Assembly (NCBI GenBank): GCA_038373885.1
Contig: JAWZYV010012268.1
Coordinates: 62,001 to 126,000, forward strand
Reading direction: 5' to 3'
DNA from: Cheiracanthium punctorium
Taxonomy: Eukaryota; Arthropoda; Arachnida; Araneae; Cheiracanthiidae
Length of the DNA: 64,000 nucleotides
The translations under genes and the position numbers were made by a program. Shown one piece after another: positions 24,390 through 36,963 of this stretch; position 1 is the first letter of the stretch, and each line of letters opens with the position of its first letter. Under the pieces are notes generated by a model. The model was not told the origin of the DNA and did no database searches. It saw nothing but the letters and a program-made list of their open reading frames with translations.

Positions 24390-25503
24390 GTAATGTTATT
24401 TATGGAATGATGTGTAGTTTAATGCATGCATATGCTTAGTATAATAATTGAAACCTGTTTAAAAATTTCTTGTGAAGTGTGTGTAAAATCAGTTCAAATC
24501 TGATCTGCCTATTCAAATCAGAAGAACCTGATATCAAGACAACTTTTGGAAAATCCCAACCATGGGAATCTTGAAGTCAAACAATCAGCGTCTGTATGTT
24601 TATGATTAAGAGTAGAAAGAAAACTGAATCTAACACTTTGTACTCAAATTCTGAAATATAAGCAAAATTGATGAATGTTCAATTTGTCTCTTGTGAGCTG
24701 TAAATTACTTTAACTCCTTCACATTCCAATGATACAATCTTTATTTTATTGCTTGAAGAAAGGGAATAGGAAGTAAAGATAGAAAAAAACTCATGCTTTC
24801 CTTTGATTTATCACTATTACTATTGTTATTTACTTTTTGTGTACAGTACAGCACCTGTCTTCCTTGCGGAGACTAGCCTTAGTATGGATATAAATATGAA
24901 TATAATTAGGCAGGCAGCTCAAGAGGTAAGGGGTGCTCCTGATTAAACTAAAACAGTTTTAGTTTAGCAAACGTATATTTTAGATTTTATAGTGAATGGG
25001 TTGATTGAAAAGAATATTTTGTATGCAGAGGACACAATGGAAGAGTCCACAGCAAAGGGTGCTGGGATAAGATAAAAAGAAATTCTGTTGTCTTTATCTT
25101 ATTCTCTTGCTACTGTTCTTTATCATACATTCAGTGGTAAAAAAGTGGTAGTGATGGTTGGCGGGGAGGGGAAGTGATTTGAATAATTGGACAGTTTTTA
25201 TAATCTGCATTCTATTCTACTTAAATTTTTTGCTGTCAAAATGTTTACAGTTAAAAATGGGCAGTTTCTGTTCTACAGAATGTGTTCCTTTGGTCCTCCT
25301 ATCTTCATCCAAATTTTCTGTTGTAAAATTAGTATGAGAGTTGTTAGGAATACTGAAAACATTTGCAATTGTATAAATTGCATTTATGAATGAATATTTA
25401 AAAATATGAATACTCAGCTGTGATATTTTTTTAGTACTTTTTTCTTTTGTAATGAGCATTAAATATTTTCATTTACTGATTTTACTTGAATCTGTCATTC
25501 TAG

Positions 25504-25563
25504 GGGGAATGAAACAAGTTACACTCTGACTGCTCTTAAGCCTGCTACTATATATGCAATAAG
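25504..25563 (+). CDS. FNDC3: FNDC3 exon, FN3 domain 1 strands E-F
   Basis: A 60-bp exon with acceptor TTCTAG and donor AAG|GTAAGT. One base completes the arginine codon, 19 codons follow, and two bases remain. The peptide GNETSYTLTALKPATIYAI carries the FN3 signature L-x-P-x-T-x-Y that holds the hydrophobic core tyrosine. It joins 26931 through an AG-T serine codon. Confidence 0.92.
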
Positions 25564-26041
25564 GTAAGTTGAGCCTTTAAAACATTGCATTTTCTTTTTT
25601 TTTTAATTTACAGTTTTACTTCATTGCTAGGAACAATTATTCAAAAGTTTATTTGAAGTCTTTCTATAAATAAATATCAAATTTGAATAATTTGAAATAA
25701 ATATCAAATATGAATCGGAAAATAATGCTAGCTAAATAGTGATTAAAAGTTTTCCTTCAGTGAATGTTACTAGATAAGTAAAGCTAGATAAAAAAAAAAA
25801 AAAAAAAAAAGAAAGAAATACTCCCTGCAAATTCAGAAGATAGAGGAATTTTAAAAATAGTAAAAGGGAGATATATATATATATATATATTTAGCATTTT
25901 GAAAAAGTTAGGAAAAATCTAAAAGTTTTCAGAAGGTAGATAGGCAGGGTTTTAAAGTTATATTCAAGTAAAAGTTGTTTAAAAGTATAAAATACTTAAA
26001 ACTTTGTAAAATAACACAAATAAAAATGTACTTATCAGTAT

Positions 26042-26189
26042 ATGTGTTTTAGGTGAAAAATGTTCACCCTTCATTATCTGCAAAAAGGGCTCCACCTGAG
26101 AAACAGAGATCTCTCACTACTGCTCTTGTGGTATGAGATCACTTTTTTTCCGACTCGAGAAGGGTGAACATTTTTCAACTGAAATACAT
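26042..26189. mobile_element. MITE with ~31-bp TIRs
   Basis: The left arm 26042-26072 (ATGTGTTTTAGGTGAAAAAT...) and the reverse complement of 26159-26189 (ATGTATTTCAGTTGAAAAAT...) match at about 28 of 31 positions and share TGTTCACCCTTC. 148 bp, no coding, in the intron between exons 25504 and 26931. Confidence 0.7.
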
Positions 26190-26930
26190 GTATTCGCAAT
26201 AAGAACATTTGTATGAGCATTATTTTATAAAGCTTCAAGTATTTCATCTTTTAAATATCACTTTCCTGATGGGTGTTCATTTGTTGATTTAAAGTGCTTA
26301 ACTGATTAACCAAGAATGAACTGAACTCCTATTTTAAAATCTCGTGAAATTCAGAGCAAATGCTAAATATTTTGAGGGTTGAATTATTTGTTAATGAGTT
26401 TAAAAATTCTACACATTAAATAAGTATGTTTAATATCTAGTATTTTTGTGGTTTGTTTAAAGCTAAAGCTCAATTTTTCTTCTTTTTAATACTCAACTGT
26501 AGCATGCTAATATTGAAAGTCTAAAAAACATGTACTAATTAAAATGTAAAAACAATGTACTGTAAGCTGTGAAACTGGGAAAGGTAAATGAGAATTTCAA
26601 TTCATTTTCTTCTGGAGTTGATTAACAGAACCAGAGTAATAATACTTAACAGATTAGGGAGTTGTCTGTGATGTGTGGTTTTAGTGTATTTTAAAAGAAG
26701 TGCATTGGGAATATCTGTAACATGCAATGTTAATTGTTGTGATATTTTTGTATGTACTTAGTTTTCTTTTAAAAAGACATTTTTAATCAGCTTGTTATTT
26801 TGGAAGGGAAAAAATGGAATGAGAATACATATACTTTTAAAACAAATTACATATTGTATTAAGTGTTTTTACTTGTTAAATATAATGAAACTAATTACGT
26901 AAATAATTTGCTATAAATTATTTTCTATAG

Positions 26931-26974
26931 TGTCCATGCAGAACTTAATGGAAAATCTGGGAATCCTTCTGAAA
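26931..26974 (+). CDS. FNDC3: FNDC3 exon, FN3 domain 1 strand G region
   Basis: A 44-bp exon between acceptor TTCTATAG and donor GAAA|GTAGGT. The peptide VHAELNGKSGNPSE matches the V-x-A-x-x-N-x-x-G-x-x-S-E pattern that closes FN3 domain 1 in FNDC3 proteins. One leftover base joins the next exon to give an asparagine codon. Confidence 0.9.
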
Positions 26975-27714
26975 GTAGGTTTTATGGTTTAATAATTATT
27001 GTGTATGTATATGTTTAAAGAGGGGGAAATTTTAGTTTACTGAAATCTGTTGCTGTAAAATCAATGTTACATAGCTTCTAACAGGTTTTTCCTTTTGTAT
27101 GTGAATCAAACTAGAAATTTTTATGTCTGGAATTTGACTATTCATGAATCCTGCAAACCTTAATAAATTATAATTTAAACTATCAATGCTTTTGCATTTT
27201 AAAAATAAAAAAACTTCTGATAGCAAAATGGGGCAAAAAATTGAACACTTTTTAAAATCTTTTCCATAACCACTTTTTGCATTTCAAATGCTTAGTTGTA
27301 TAAGGTAGAATTTTTGCAGTTTTTGGTTAATTGAAAGGATTTTCTTGTGCATTTTCTTCTTTTTTTAATTCAATTTCACAGCTTCAGCTCTTAAGTTAAA
27401 ACTTTTAACTTTTGCAAACATTTTTCGGGGTTTTAAAAAATTTCAATTTATGATCAAGTAAATCTGGATTTGCGAACCTTTTTATATTTTTATTTATTTA
27501 TTTTATTTTATTAATTAATTTCTTTAATTAAGTTGAACAGTTAGCATTTATGTACCAGAGATTTTGCTATAAATTAGTATTGTTATGGAATAAACTGCCT
27601 ATAATCTGTCACAGTAACTCCATTCATTTGCATTTAATAAAAAATGCAGTATAGTGTTCTATTAGATGGAAAATTAAAAATCATGCATTAAATATTACTA
27701 AAAACTCGTTTCAG

Positions 27715-27809
27715 ATGCTACTGTGAAGACCCTTAGCTGTGAACCGGATCCTCCCCAGCCTCCTAAATTATTATCTAGAACAAAAACAGCAATCTCATTA
27801 AAATGGAAT
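27715..27809 (+). CDS. FNDC3: FNDC3 exon, end of FN3 domain 1 and start of domain 2
   Basis: Acceptor GTTTCAG, donor AAT|GTAAGT, 95 bp ending in phase 0. It encodes NATVKTLSCEPDPPQPPKLL, then SRTKTAISLKWN. The first part is the domain 1 G strand plus the Cys-Glu-Pro linker, which is very characteristic of FNDC3A/B. The second part opens domain 2 with its conserved tryptophan. Confidence 0.95.
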
Positions 27810-28125
27810 GTAAGTATTGTATTTTTGTTCCACCATGAAACAAGAATTTAAGTTGATAGTGTTATTAATTTGAATGTTGAATTTGAATAGTTGAATGAAT
27901 GAAAGATTGTTGAGAATGGAGCTCGTAAAAAAAATAATCATCATTTAATGTATTCAGGCACTCAAATTTATATTTTAAGTTCCTTAGCTTGTAGATTTAT
28001 AATTTTCTTAAAAATTATTCTCTGTTACTCTATTCCTTAACTGTAATAATATCATACTTTATGCTACAAATAAGTAACACAGGCTTAGAAGAATTGCATT
28101 AGACCTGTTTTCATTTTCTACCTGC

Positions 28126-28341
28126 CAATCAGGTGGTATAGTGGCTAAAGGAATCATTCTGTTGCCCCTTGGGTCCAAGTTTGATTCCCTTTCTTAGTCT
28201 TGGGAACTCATCCGTTCTTTCAAAGGGGGTTATGCTTACTGCCCATTGGGTGCCTCCGTAATAGAATGGCCATTACCTTCAGGCTGTTGTAGTGGCAAAT
28301 GCCTAATTGCCCATCCATTACTAAGAAAATAATAATAATAA
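28126..28341 (+). mobile_element. tRNA-derived SINE (family 2)
   Basis: The head contains an A-box-like GGTATAGTGGC (about 28134-28144) and a B-box-like GTTTGATTCCC (about 28179-28189), at tRNA spacing. A non-tRNA body follows, with an (AAT)n tail at 28327-28341. It differs from SINE family 1 in its body and tail. Confidence 0.65.
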
Positions 28342-28819
28342 ATGTTTTATACCTACTTAGAACTTTGGATTTGTTATATATTTTTCCGGAACCAACTTTT
28401 AATCTTATTACAGTAATGACATGTATATAAATTTACACACAGAGAAAAAAGTTTTATTTCTTTCTTTAAAAGAGCATTTGTGTCTGTCCACTGACTGTAG
28501 GTGCCTAGATCATATGTCATAGCTGAACCAGATTTAGTACATTGACTAAATATTTCTAGAGCTGCTGACAATAACTAATCTTGTTATTATTATTCTCATT
28601 TTAGTCATTTTGTGTTTTTTCTCTAAGAAAAATGTTTTGCATATTTTATGTTTTCCCTTTATTATTTAAACATTATGCTGACACATGCACAATTTAAATT
28701 TTTTTTTAATAATTAATCTTTTATGCTGTCGATTGTTATTTTTTCACCCTCTGTATTTATAAATGCCATGATACTTTGTTCACCTAAGTAAAAATGCTAT
28801 TTTTTTTATTTCTTTGCAG

Positions 28820-28873
28820 GCTGCTGTTGACAATGGTGCCAAGATATCTGCTTATATTTTAGAATATGATGAG
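28820..28873 (+). CDS. FNDC3: FNDC3 exon, FN3 domain 2 strand C
   Basis: A 54-bp, phase 0 to phase 0 exon between TTGCAG and GAG|GTACTT. The peptide AAVDNGAKISAYILEYDE matches the P-x-DNG-x-x-I-x-x-Y-x-LE-x-DEG stretch of FN3 domain 2 in the family. A Helitron-like element begins only 16 bp after this donor (28890). Confidence 0.95.
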
Positions 28874-28889
28874 GTACTTCCATGTACAT

Positions 28890-30383
28890 TCTATAATAAT
28901 AAAAATGAATGTTTGTAAATCTGTCTGTCTGTATGTGTGCGGTCTCCAGACAAACCTACTGCACGCAGAACTCTGAAAATTTGAATATATAAGCCCATGA
29001 GTCCGATAATGTGCACCTGAGAATCAGAATTTAAAAATTTTAATTACTTTTTTAATTATTAATTAAAAACCGTTTTCAGGATGCCATGCTCGGCGAGTTT
29101 CGCCAGCATGATACTGTAAAACAAAATCGCATGCATTGGAAAACATGAAATGGCACGGAAATTTAGTCAGTTTTGCGCCAATCTATATCAATAAAAATGA
29201 ATGTCTGAAAATCTGCATGCGTGCGATGTTCAGAAAAAACTACTGGACGCAGAACTCTGAAAATTCGAACATATGAGCCCATTCCTTCGGTAATGTACAC
29301 CTGAGGCTCAGAATTTTGAAATTTTAATTACTTTTTAAATTATTAATTAAAAACCGATTTTAGATCGTCATGTTTGGCGAACTTTGGCCTCATGAAAAGA
29401 TTTATGCTTGAAGTGAGTGGTAACCGCAAAAGTAAAAAACCGTTTTTTACGTTGCCATGCTTGGCGAGTTTCGCCCGAATGCTACTATAAAACAAATCGT
29501 ATGCATTTGAGAAGCATGAAATGGCACGAAAATTTCATCAGGTTTACACCAAATCTATCTATCTCTACAATAATAAAAATGAATGTTTGTAAATCTGTCT
29601 GTGTGCGGTCTCCAGACAAATCTACTGCACACAGAACTCTGAAAATTTGAATATATAAGCCCATGAATGCCGATAAAGTGCACCTGAGAATCAGAATTTT
29701 AAAATTTTAATTATTAATTAAAAACCGTTCTAAAACGGAAATTTTCTTACCCTGTGTTATGAATTTTGGGAGCAACCCACTGTTCTGGGGTTTAAAATAT
29801 TTTAAAATTCATATTCTATGCGTTAAATAGTTAAATTTTGCTTTTTGTTGCATTGATATGTAATGTTCTGGAAATCTCGGATTCTATGGGTCGTAGGTCT
29901 TCGAAAACCTAATTTTGGGGGACTTATTTTTGGCACCAATTTAGGCGATATTTTGCCAAAACTCGCCAAGTTTGATGATTTTTCTGTCATTTGACGCGTT
30001 TTTCCTAATGGGACCTTTTCATGAAATTTTTTATGGTATTTAATACGTTTAATGACCTAACATTTCCTAATTTTAAGAAATTTAAATCGAAAATTATGGA
30101 TTTTACAAGATAATTTGCTTAATTGGATGAAATATTTATTAACTCCAGCAATTTTAATGCAAATTACACGATATTTCTGGGGGAAATATGCGACGGCCAC
30201 GGCAGTGAGTTGTCTTTAGTGGTGCGTTTGTAAGTACGTACCTGAAACTCTGGAACCATTATCTGCACATTCTGTTATACAATTGCGGCCTAGAGTACTA
30301 ATCTGGAGTTGCAGTTTACATGTCAGATTTTGTAAATCGCATAATTTAAGGGGTTCACGGGCAACGCCGTGCGGGACTGCTAG
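28890..30383 (+). mobile_element. composite Helitron with repeated 5' units
   Basis: It starts TCTATAATAATAAAAATGAA and ends CTAG|T at 30380-30383. A CACGG-6 nt-CCGTG hairpin (30356-30371) sits 8 nt upstream of CTAG. The 5' sequence is repeated at about 29182 and 29564, each followed by AATGAATGT(T/C)TG...ACTCTGAAAATT. No Rep/helicase is seen. The base before TC is T rather than the usual A. An LTR fragment lies inside. Confidence 0.6.
29755..30075 (+). mobile_element. LTR 5' fragment
   Basis: It is similar to the first ~350 bp of the solo LTR at 17715. Shared blocks are TTAAATTTTGCTTTTTGTTGCAT, GGCGATATTTTGCCAAAA and ACGCGTTTTTCC. It starts TGTTATGAATTTT, the equivalent of TGCTACGAATTTT. 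It lacks the TATA/Inr part. Confidence 0.6.
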
Positions 30384-30917
30384 TTATTAAAAAATACAAT
30401 TATTAGCATATTCCATTCTATATTTCTTGCATTATTTGTATTCAGTTGTGCCATGAATTCCTTAAATAGTAGTTATGAATATTACCCACATTGAATTTTC
30501 CATGTCAAACTCAACTGAATGCCTATTTAATGTTTAATTTTCTGAAAAATACATTTAGAGTCAATTCTGGTTAATTGGGTCAGTCACTTACTCACACTGA
30601 ATTCTAAAAGATATGAACAAACCCTTTTCTAAATCTTTTTTACATATTTATTGAATTTTTCAAATGGATTGGCTCAGTGGAGAAGATTTGTATATGATGT
30701 AAATAAGCAGATTTTTGTTTTTATTTATAAGGCATAGTATAGAAAGTCTGCAAATTTTACTGATTTTTTTTTTTTTTTTTTTAATAAATAAATAGGGGTT
30801 GCAAAAGTCATCCTTTGTGTACTGTATATTGACATAACTTTAATACTGAAGGTAGGTGTAGAAAAGCATTATAAAGTAAAAGAAATAAAGTCCCCCACCT
30901 CCCCTTGCCTGCCTGAA

Positions 30918-32655
30918 TATACAGGGTATCCGATGCTAATGTTGCCCAAGGGCAAAAAAATGTATTATGTTTTTAATAACGAAACTTATATTTTAAAAGT
31001 AAATTAAAGTTGTATATGGTTCCCCTGTCCTATCAGTTATATTTAGAACATTATACAATTTCATGCACAATAAAAAAAAAATTTTTTTAATTATCCTTCT
31101 ATGACAAAATTTACCAAGTTATGAAGCAGCAAACATTTTGACTTAAGTAACTTTTTCACATTTAAAAAGGTCCCGTTATGGTAAACCATTAAGGGATCAT
31201 ATAAATATTGAAATTTTAAATTGTAGGCTATAATTTCATTTTCTGGCATAATGCAGAGAAAGAAGCAAAACTAATCTTTAGAATACCAATCTTTAAGCAG
31301 ACGTTAGTCAGGCTCTATAAAAATCTATCCTTTATCAGATTTACTAAATCATATAGTGTATTATGCAGATGTGTAATACTGAGTATACTATGCAAAGTAC
31401 AAGAAGAGTTTTCCTTTGGCTGCATATTTGCATTGCAGCCGAAGGAAGCTGTACTTTGAGCAAATGTTCCGCCAGCAGGATTTGTAATATTATTTGAATT
31501 TTCTAAAATGCATGTATTCATACTTTAAAATGTTTTTTTCAGTTCCTACTATTAGTTCACACTCTCCCTATATATTTATATATCTTGTTCAAATTTTCAA
31601 TCGTTAATAAAATACTTTTTATTCATCCACTCAAGTTCAAATACATTTTTTCAAACTTGTAGTGATGACACTTGATGTTAATACAGCTTTTTCAAATATT
31701 AATTCATTAATTTAATTAAATTAATTTTAGATCCTGTTATGTGGGATTAAAAATGAATGAAAATAATAAACTAAACAAACTGAATTAACGGTATCAACCC
31801 TTGCTTCACAAATGGTTTTGCATTAATTAATTAATAATTAATCAATTAAATTTAAAAAATAACTAAATAACATTTTTCTTTGTTGACCTAAGTAGGAATT
31901 GACTTTAAAAAAAAATATATTACTTGTTCCAATTTAATGTTTAATGAAGGGTTTTTTTCTCTTGTTTTTGTACTTTAAGTTATTTAACACCAGTTCATTT
32001 AAAAAATTCTGTTTTCAGTATAAGCTATATTTTTATGTTAAATTTATTGGATACACATACTTAGATGTCAGTGGCGTAGCCAGAAACTTTTCATGCGGGG
32101 AGTTACGACTACTACAACTCACAAATATGCATACATGTATGTGATAAGAGAGTGAAAAAATTCCTCATGGGTTATGACCCCCCCTAACCCTCCCCCCCCC
32201 TTGGCTACGCCCCTATTAGACATTAATCTCCTTTATTGCACTGTACAATCATAAAATAGTTGATGAAAATGCTAATAAATATTACGAGACTCCAAACAAT
32301 GTACATTCATTTTTCTCAAATTCATTTTGTATACAACCCCTGTTTTGCATCTCGAAAAGTGCTCTAACTTTAAGCAGCTGTAACTCGGTGAATTTTGGTT
32401 GTAAAAGAATTATTATTATTTTTTTAATTGCGTGAAAGTGTATAAGGAAAAATTTTTCTAAATGTAACTGATAGGACAGGGACAGTATAAAAATTTAAAT
32501 TTTGTCATTTTTATAGGAATTGATTTATTGACTTTGATTGTTTCTGATATAATATATTATGCAATTTAAAACATTTTTGCAAGTGGAATTATGTGTCTCT
32601 GACTAATAGTTTAGGAAATAGCCATTAGGCACCATTAGCACCGGGCACCCTGTAT
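30918..32655. mobile_element. long-TIR element (TACAGGGT ends)
   Basis: The left end TACAGGGTATCCGATGCTAA and right end (reverse complement TACAGGGTGCCCGGTGCTAA) match. Inner inverted similarity includes CCTGTCCTATCAGTTA(T/C)ATTTAGAA (about 31027-31050 against about 32455-32478). There is no transposase ORF. A MITE interrupts it at 32069. Confidence 0.65.
32069..32215. mobile_element. hAT MITE (CAGTGGCGTAGCCAG)
   Basis: It starts CAGTGGCGTAGCCAG and ends CTTGGCTACGCCCCTA, which are imperfect TIRs. Flanks TTAGATGT (32061-32068) and TTAGACAT (32216-32223) match at 6 of 8 positions, consistent with a decayed 8-bp duplication. C-rich interior, 147 bp. Confidence 0.65.
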
Positions 32656-33453
32656 TTATAATTCAAGCTCAAAATAAAAACCAAAATTGACACATCTAAG
32701 CATTTGTGGCTTTTGGATCATGGTATAAGACATCCAGAGATGTTTATATTCTGGTTTAGACAGAAAAGGCACCCAGAATTTAGAGGGTAAAAATATGAAG
32801 TAGATCAAAATTGCCATCATGTTTTTTTATTATTTCTAATAAAGTGAAAAATTACAAAGATTTCCTTCAAAGATTCCAACAGATTTAGTGTGTGCATTTA
32901 ATGTTACTTAGACTTGAACCTTAGATTGCTATGATCATTAAAGTGGTATTAGTGGTATTTTAGTAAATTCTCTCTTAATGTTATTTCCAATGAGCCTGCA
33001 TCTATTCGTTCATGAATTTGTACTGTTTGTAATTTTAGTGGCCCTCAAATAATATTTACAACCAAGCCTCTTCAAATAGAAAGCTGGCCCTGCCCCTGGA
33101 TAGGTCACAGGAAGAAGATAAAATATTCATTTACAAATATTCTTTAACCCTCAGATTACCGATTTGATATTTTAAAGTTCTTTTTAAAATTTTTTATTCC
33201 TCTACTAGGAATTACAAAAAAAATCTAACTTAAATATATTGATCTGAGAAAGGATAATGCTTTTATTTTGTCTTTCTTCAAAAGTTTAAAAAAAAAACTC
33301 ATATGTTGGTTGAAAAAAAAAAATGCACTTGACAGTAAAGGCCTTTGCTTCTGTAGTTATACCCTTTTAATGTATCATTTTATCACTGAATAGTAATTTT
33401 TGTATTTCTTCAATCCCTTATTCCTGTCATCTAATGCCATTGATTTGCTTTAG

Positions 33454-33578
33454 GGAAACAATTCCAGTGACTTTGTTGAATTATTTAATGGTCTTCAAAA
33501 ACAATATAAAGCAGTTAAGTTAAAACCTTCAACATGCTACAGATTTCGTTTAGCTGCTGTTAATGATCATGGAAAAAG
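33454..33578 (+). CDS. FNDC3: FNDC3 exon, FN3 domain 2 strands C'-F
   Basis: Acceptor GCTTTAG, donor AAAAG|GTATTT, 125 bp with two bases left over. It starts GNNSSDFVELFNG, continues to LKPSTCYRFRLAAVNDHGK and so holds the FN3 L-x-P-x-x-x-Y core motif. The natural continuation is the exon at 45741, which gives ...NDHGK-SGYSEIS, exactly the family pattern N-D-x-G-x-SG-x-SE. Confidence 0.95.
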
Positions 33579-35805
33579 GTATTTGGCTCTTTAAAAATCT
33601 TTTTGTCTTTGTAGAAATTTTGAGTAAGTTTCATATTTTGTTAGAACTGTTTTGTTGTGGGGTTAGCAAGTTTTAGACACATTAACTAGGTTATAACTGT
33701 CACATGAACACCATTCATTAAAAACCTTCTTTATTATTATAATGACGATAACACTTAATTTATAATTCAAATTTTCCTAAAACCTGCTATAAACTCATTT
33801 AAAAACTAGAAAAGCATTACACACTTGAAAGATGCTTTCAGTCATTATATGTCACAGTTCAAGTATAGTAATTTTAAAATTGACCAAAATATTAGGTTGT
33901 AACGAAAATTTTCCGCCACTGCAAGTATTGCCTGCACAAGCATTTCGCGTTGGTGTCTTTGCCAATATTTTGCCGAACGATTTTTGTTATTTGAAAGGAA
34001 AAGACTTGTTTTAGAGCACTGTGTTGTGAAACCTATAAAACAATATCGTCATGATTAAGTATAAGGTGTCTGAAATGGAACTATCATGCTACCAGATTGA
34101 ACCATCATTTACTCTCAGTTCTGTTGCAAAAAAGTCAGCTACAGAATGACACCGAATCATGTGTACAGCTTAAGGTACTACTATTATATCATATGACACT
34201 GTGAAAATTTGGTACTGAAAGTTCAAAAACGAGGACTAGGACATTAAAGAAGCAGAGCACTCTGGCCGGCCTACTGATGATGATGAGGCCCGCCTACGAG
34301 AATTTGTGGAAGAAGATAAAATATTCATCCACTCAAGAGCTAGCTAAAAGAGTTAGACTTTAGTGCCATGTCCATTAGTCCATAAACTTGACATATAAGG
34401 TCAATAGTTGGGTACCGCGTGAGCTGACTCAAGCAAATCTAGTGAAAAACTTTTGTTACAGCCTGATAGTTTGATTTGTGATCCCTAATTTCAGAAATAT
34501 TGATATACTTTAACCTTTAAAATAAACTTAGTGAAATCTTCACTATCACACAAAAAGAGAAATGATCTATAAAAAAGTTCATTAATGCTATTTATTATTA
34601 AACTATCTGTGTACCCATTCTTTGCACTGTAGGAAATTAATATTTTTCATACATATAAATCAAATTAATTCCGATCATCATTAATTTTAGCAATGCGAGC
34701 TCTTCACTTTCAAAATGTCTTATATCTACAGCAAAAAATATTGTTTTTATCATAAGTTCTAGAATTAATGCATCAGAAATAGCATCACATGATGTGGATA
34801 ACTGTTTACTTTTTTTGTGTGTAACTCGTAAAATACGAGTAATGTATAAACTCATTCATGCTTCAGACTATTAAATTTTCTCTCTATTCTAAAAAAAAAA
34901 AAGCAACGCTGCTGCTGTCAGAAGGTTGTTCTGCTATCTCCTCCGAAACCACAAGGATTTGAGTTTTGACGAAGGTGTCCACGGATTCGTAAAATTCCGA
35001 GGAAGCCGATAAACTGACTTAAATTTCAAAAAACGAATTATTTTAGAAGATATTAATAAAGAACTAAAAAAATAAGCATAATGGTTGCCAGGCTTGCCAA
35101 TTTTTGCCAGCATAAAATCATTCATGCCTTTGTAACAAAGCAATTTTCCAAGTATGTAGAATAGCATGAAAGTGAAAATATGAAGTAGAATTAGACCAAT
35201 TTTATGCCAAATTAAAAAGTATGTAAAAAAAATAAATAAGAAAGAGTGTTACACAAAGTTGACCATTTTCAAATAAGTTCTTTTAGATAACAGGAGTTGA
35301 AATTACCCATTATTCGTTTCTCCAAAACAGAATAACTGATTGTAACTGATTTAAAAAGCGCCATATCGGCATCAGGTATGATCTGTCAAAAGGCTATCTC
35401 TCCAAGAGGGTGAATTTAATATTAGCACCCAATATCTTGAAAGTTAAAAATAATTAAAATGCAGATTATAGTAATTCCAGTTAGGTTCAGCTTGGGTATT
35501 TTCTACCAGTAAAAATATTTGGCGGCATTAACTATGCCATTATACAAGTTATAGTACAGCTTGGATATTTGCTAGCATGGAGAGATGATATATTTTGTGG
35601 TGTTAAATATGCCAATCTGCAAAGGATTATGTATATAAATATATGGATAAGTTTTCCCCGGTAACCTTACATGAGCAGTAATTATCATTTATGAGCATGT
35701 GTAAATTGCCAAATAATGAAAAATTGCCATTGGTGGCAAGCTATTTTTGCTGTTCTGTAGTTTTTATCAAAGGAAACATATGAAGTTCTGTTTCCTTAGA
35801 ACTAA

Positions 35806-36768
35806 CTAGTGGGGTACCCCTGCTAGCAAGCGGTGACATGCAACAAGTGTCGTATATACCAGTTTCAAATAATATCCAGGTTCAAATCCAAGCCTAATAA
35901 TTAAAATGTGAAGAAAAAGTATTTACAAATTCGAACCTGAAATGAGACTGACATTAAAATAAAACCTCACGGTAAATGACATTCTTAGTAAAAATCCTAT
36001 TCCACTTGGTTAATTTTCCCTGGCTTGGCATTTCGAGTACCTTAATCTGGATGCAATCAATTTACTTAATTTGGCGAGAATTCTAAAGATAGGTCGCTTG
36101 AAATTCCTTATTAACTGCATTATTTCTGCACAGATAATTAAAATTTAACACCGTATTCTAATAAAACCTATATAATGTTTTCAAAAATGCTTAAGCTCTT
36201 AGTAAATTATGTCAAGCCTAAAACTGTGCAAACCACTAGAACTCACTTTTTCAAAATCAGCATATCAGTCATTTTATTTTTCGGCAAACTAAGAAATTTT
36301 ATGTATTAGTCTCGGAAATCTTCAATCCTTATTATTTTGCATTTAAAACATTTCATTCCTTCTCTAATTTCCAATGCACATGATATTATAATTAAAAAAA
36401 TAACCTTACAATTATAAACTAACAAAATAAAAAATCACTTATTATGCTTTAAGAATTTAAATCTTTTTATTTGGCAAAATCGCCACACGTGGTAACCACA
36501 ATGCTTATTTCCTACTTTTTTCACAGCTGGGGTCACAATTATCGAATTACAGAGAGCAAAAATTAGCCTTTTTGTCATGCTTTTTATCAATATCTCCTAG
36601 AATAGTTCGATTTTCAAAATTTGAGTTAGCGGAATACCTTCCTCAGAATCTTTTCCAAATCTGTGGACACCTTGGTCGAAACTCAACTCCCCGCTGTTCT
36701 GGAGGAGATAGGCCCATATACATACATACATGCGTTTGTTTACCTCCATATTTTATTATAATAAATTA
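35806..36768 (-). mobile_element. Helitron-like insert in R1 copy 2
   Basis: Inserted between A and T of the R1 sequence AACTAA|TTATTAAC, judged from copy 1. On the minus strand its 3' end is CTAG|T (35809-35806), preceded by the GGGGTACCCC palindrome. The interior (36050-36720) matches the Helitron segments 1320-1840 and 12060-12240. The 5' end is decayed: no clear TC. Confidence 0.6.
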
Positions 36769-36963
36769 TTATTAACTATATAAAGTTGCCAAATTATGAA
36801 AAATCGCTATGCTTGGCATCTACTCAAGGTGCTTCATAGGTTTTACATAATTAAAAATAGTTTGAAGTCTAAGTTTTTATGTGCCAAGGAACACAAGAAC
36901 CAAGCAATGTGTAGCTCGGTAACATTCTTTCTGATCCAATCCTTGGGTTTTGTCTGTTAAAAA

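Larger units (their letters stand above)
28874..33453 (+). other. FNDC3 intron, 4.6 kb
   Basis: It contains the composite Helitron (28890-30383), a foldback-type element (30918-32655) with a nested hAT MITE, and otherwise AT-rich sequence (30384-30917 and 32656-33453) in which I see no gene. Confidence 0.7.

Noticed and set aside
24847..24926. Possible exon between TACAG and GTAAGG
   Set aside because: Splice-like ends exist, but the flanking FNDC3 exons 24238-24389 and 25504-25563 already join in phase into a normal FN3 strand pair, and the peptide has no FN3 pattern.
28126..28200. Functional tRNA gene
   Set aside because: A- and B-box-like sequences are present, but the cloverleaf stems do not close and a SINE body and (AAT)n tail follow, so it is called a SINE.
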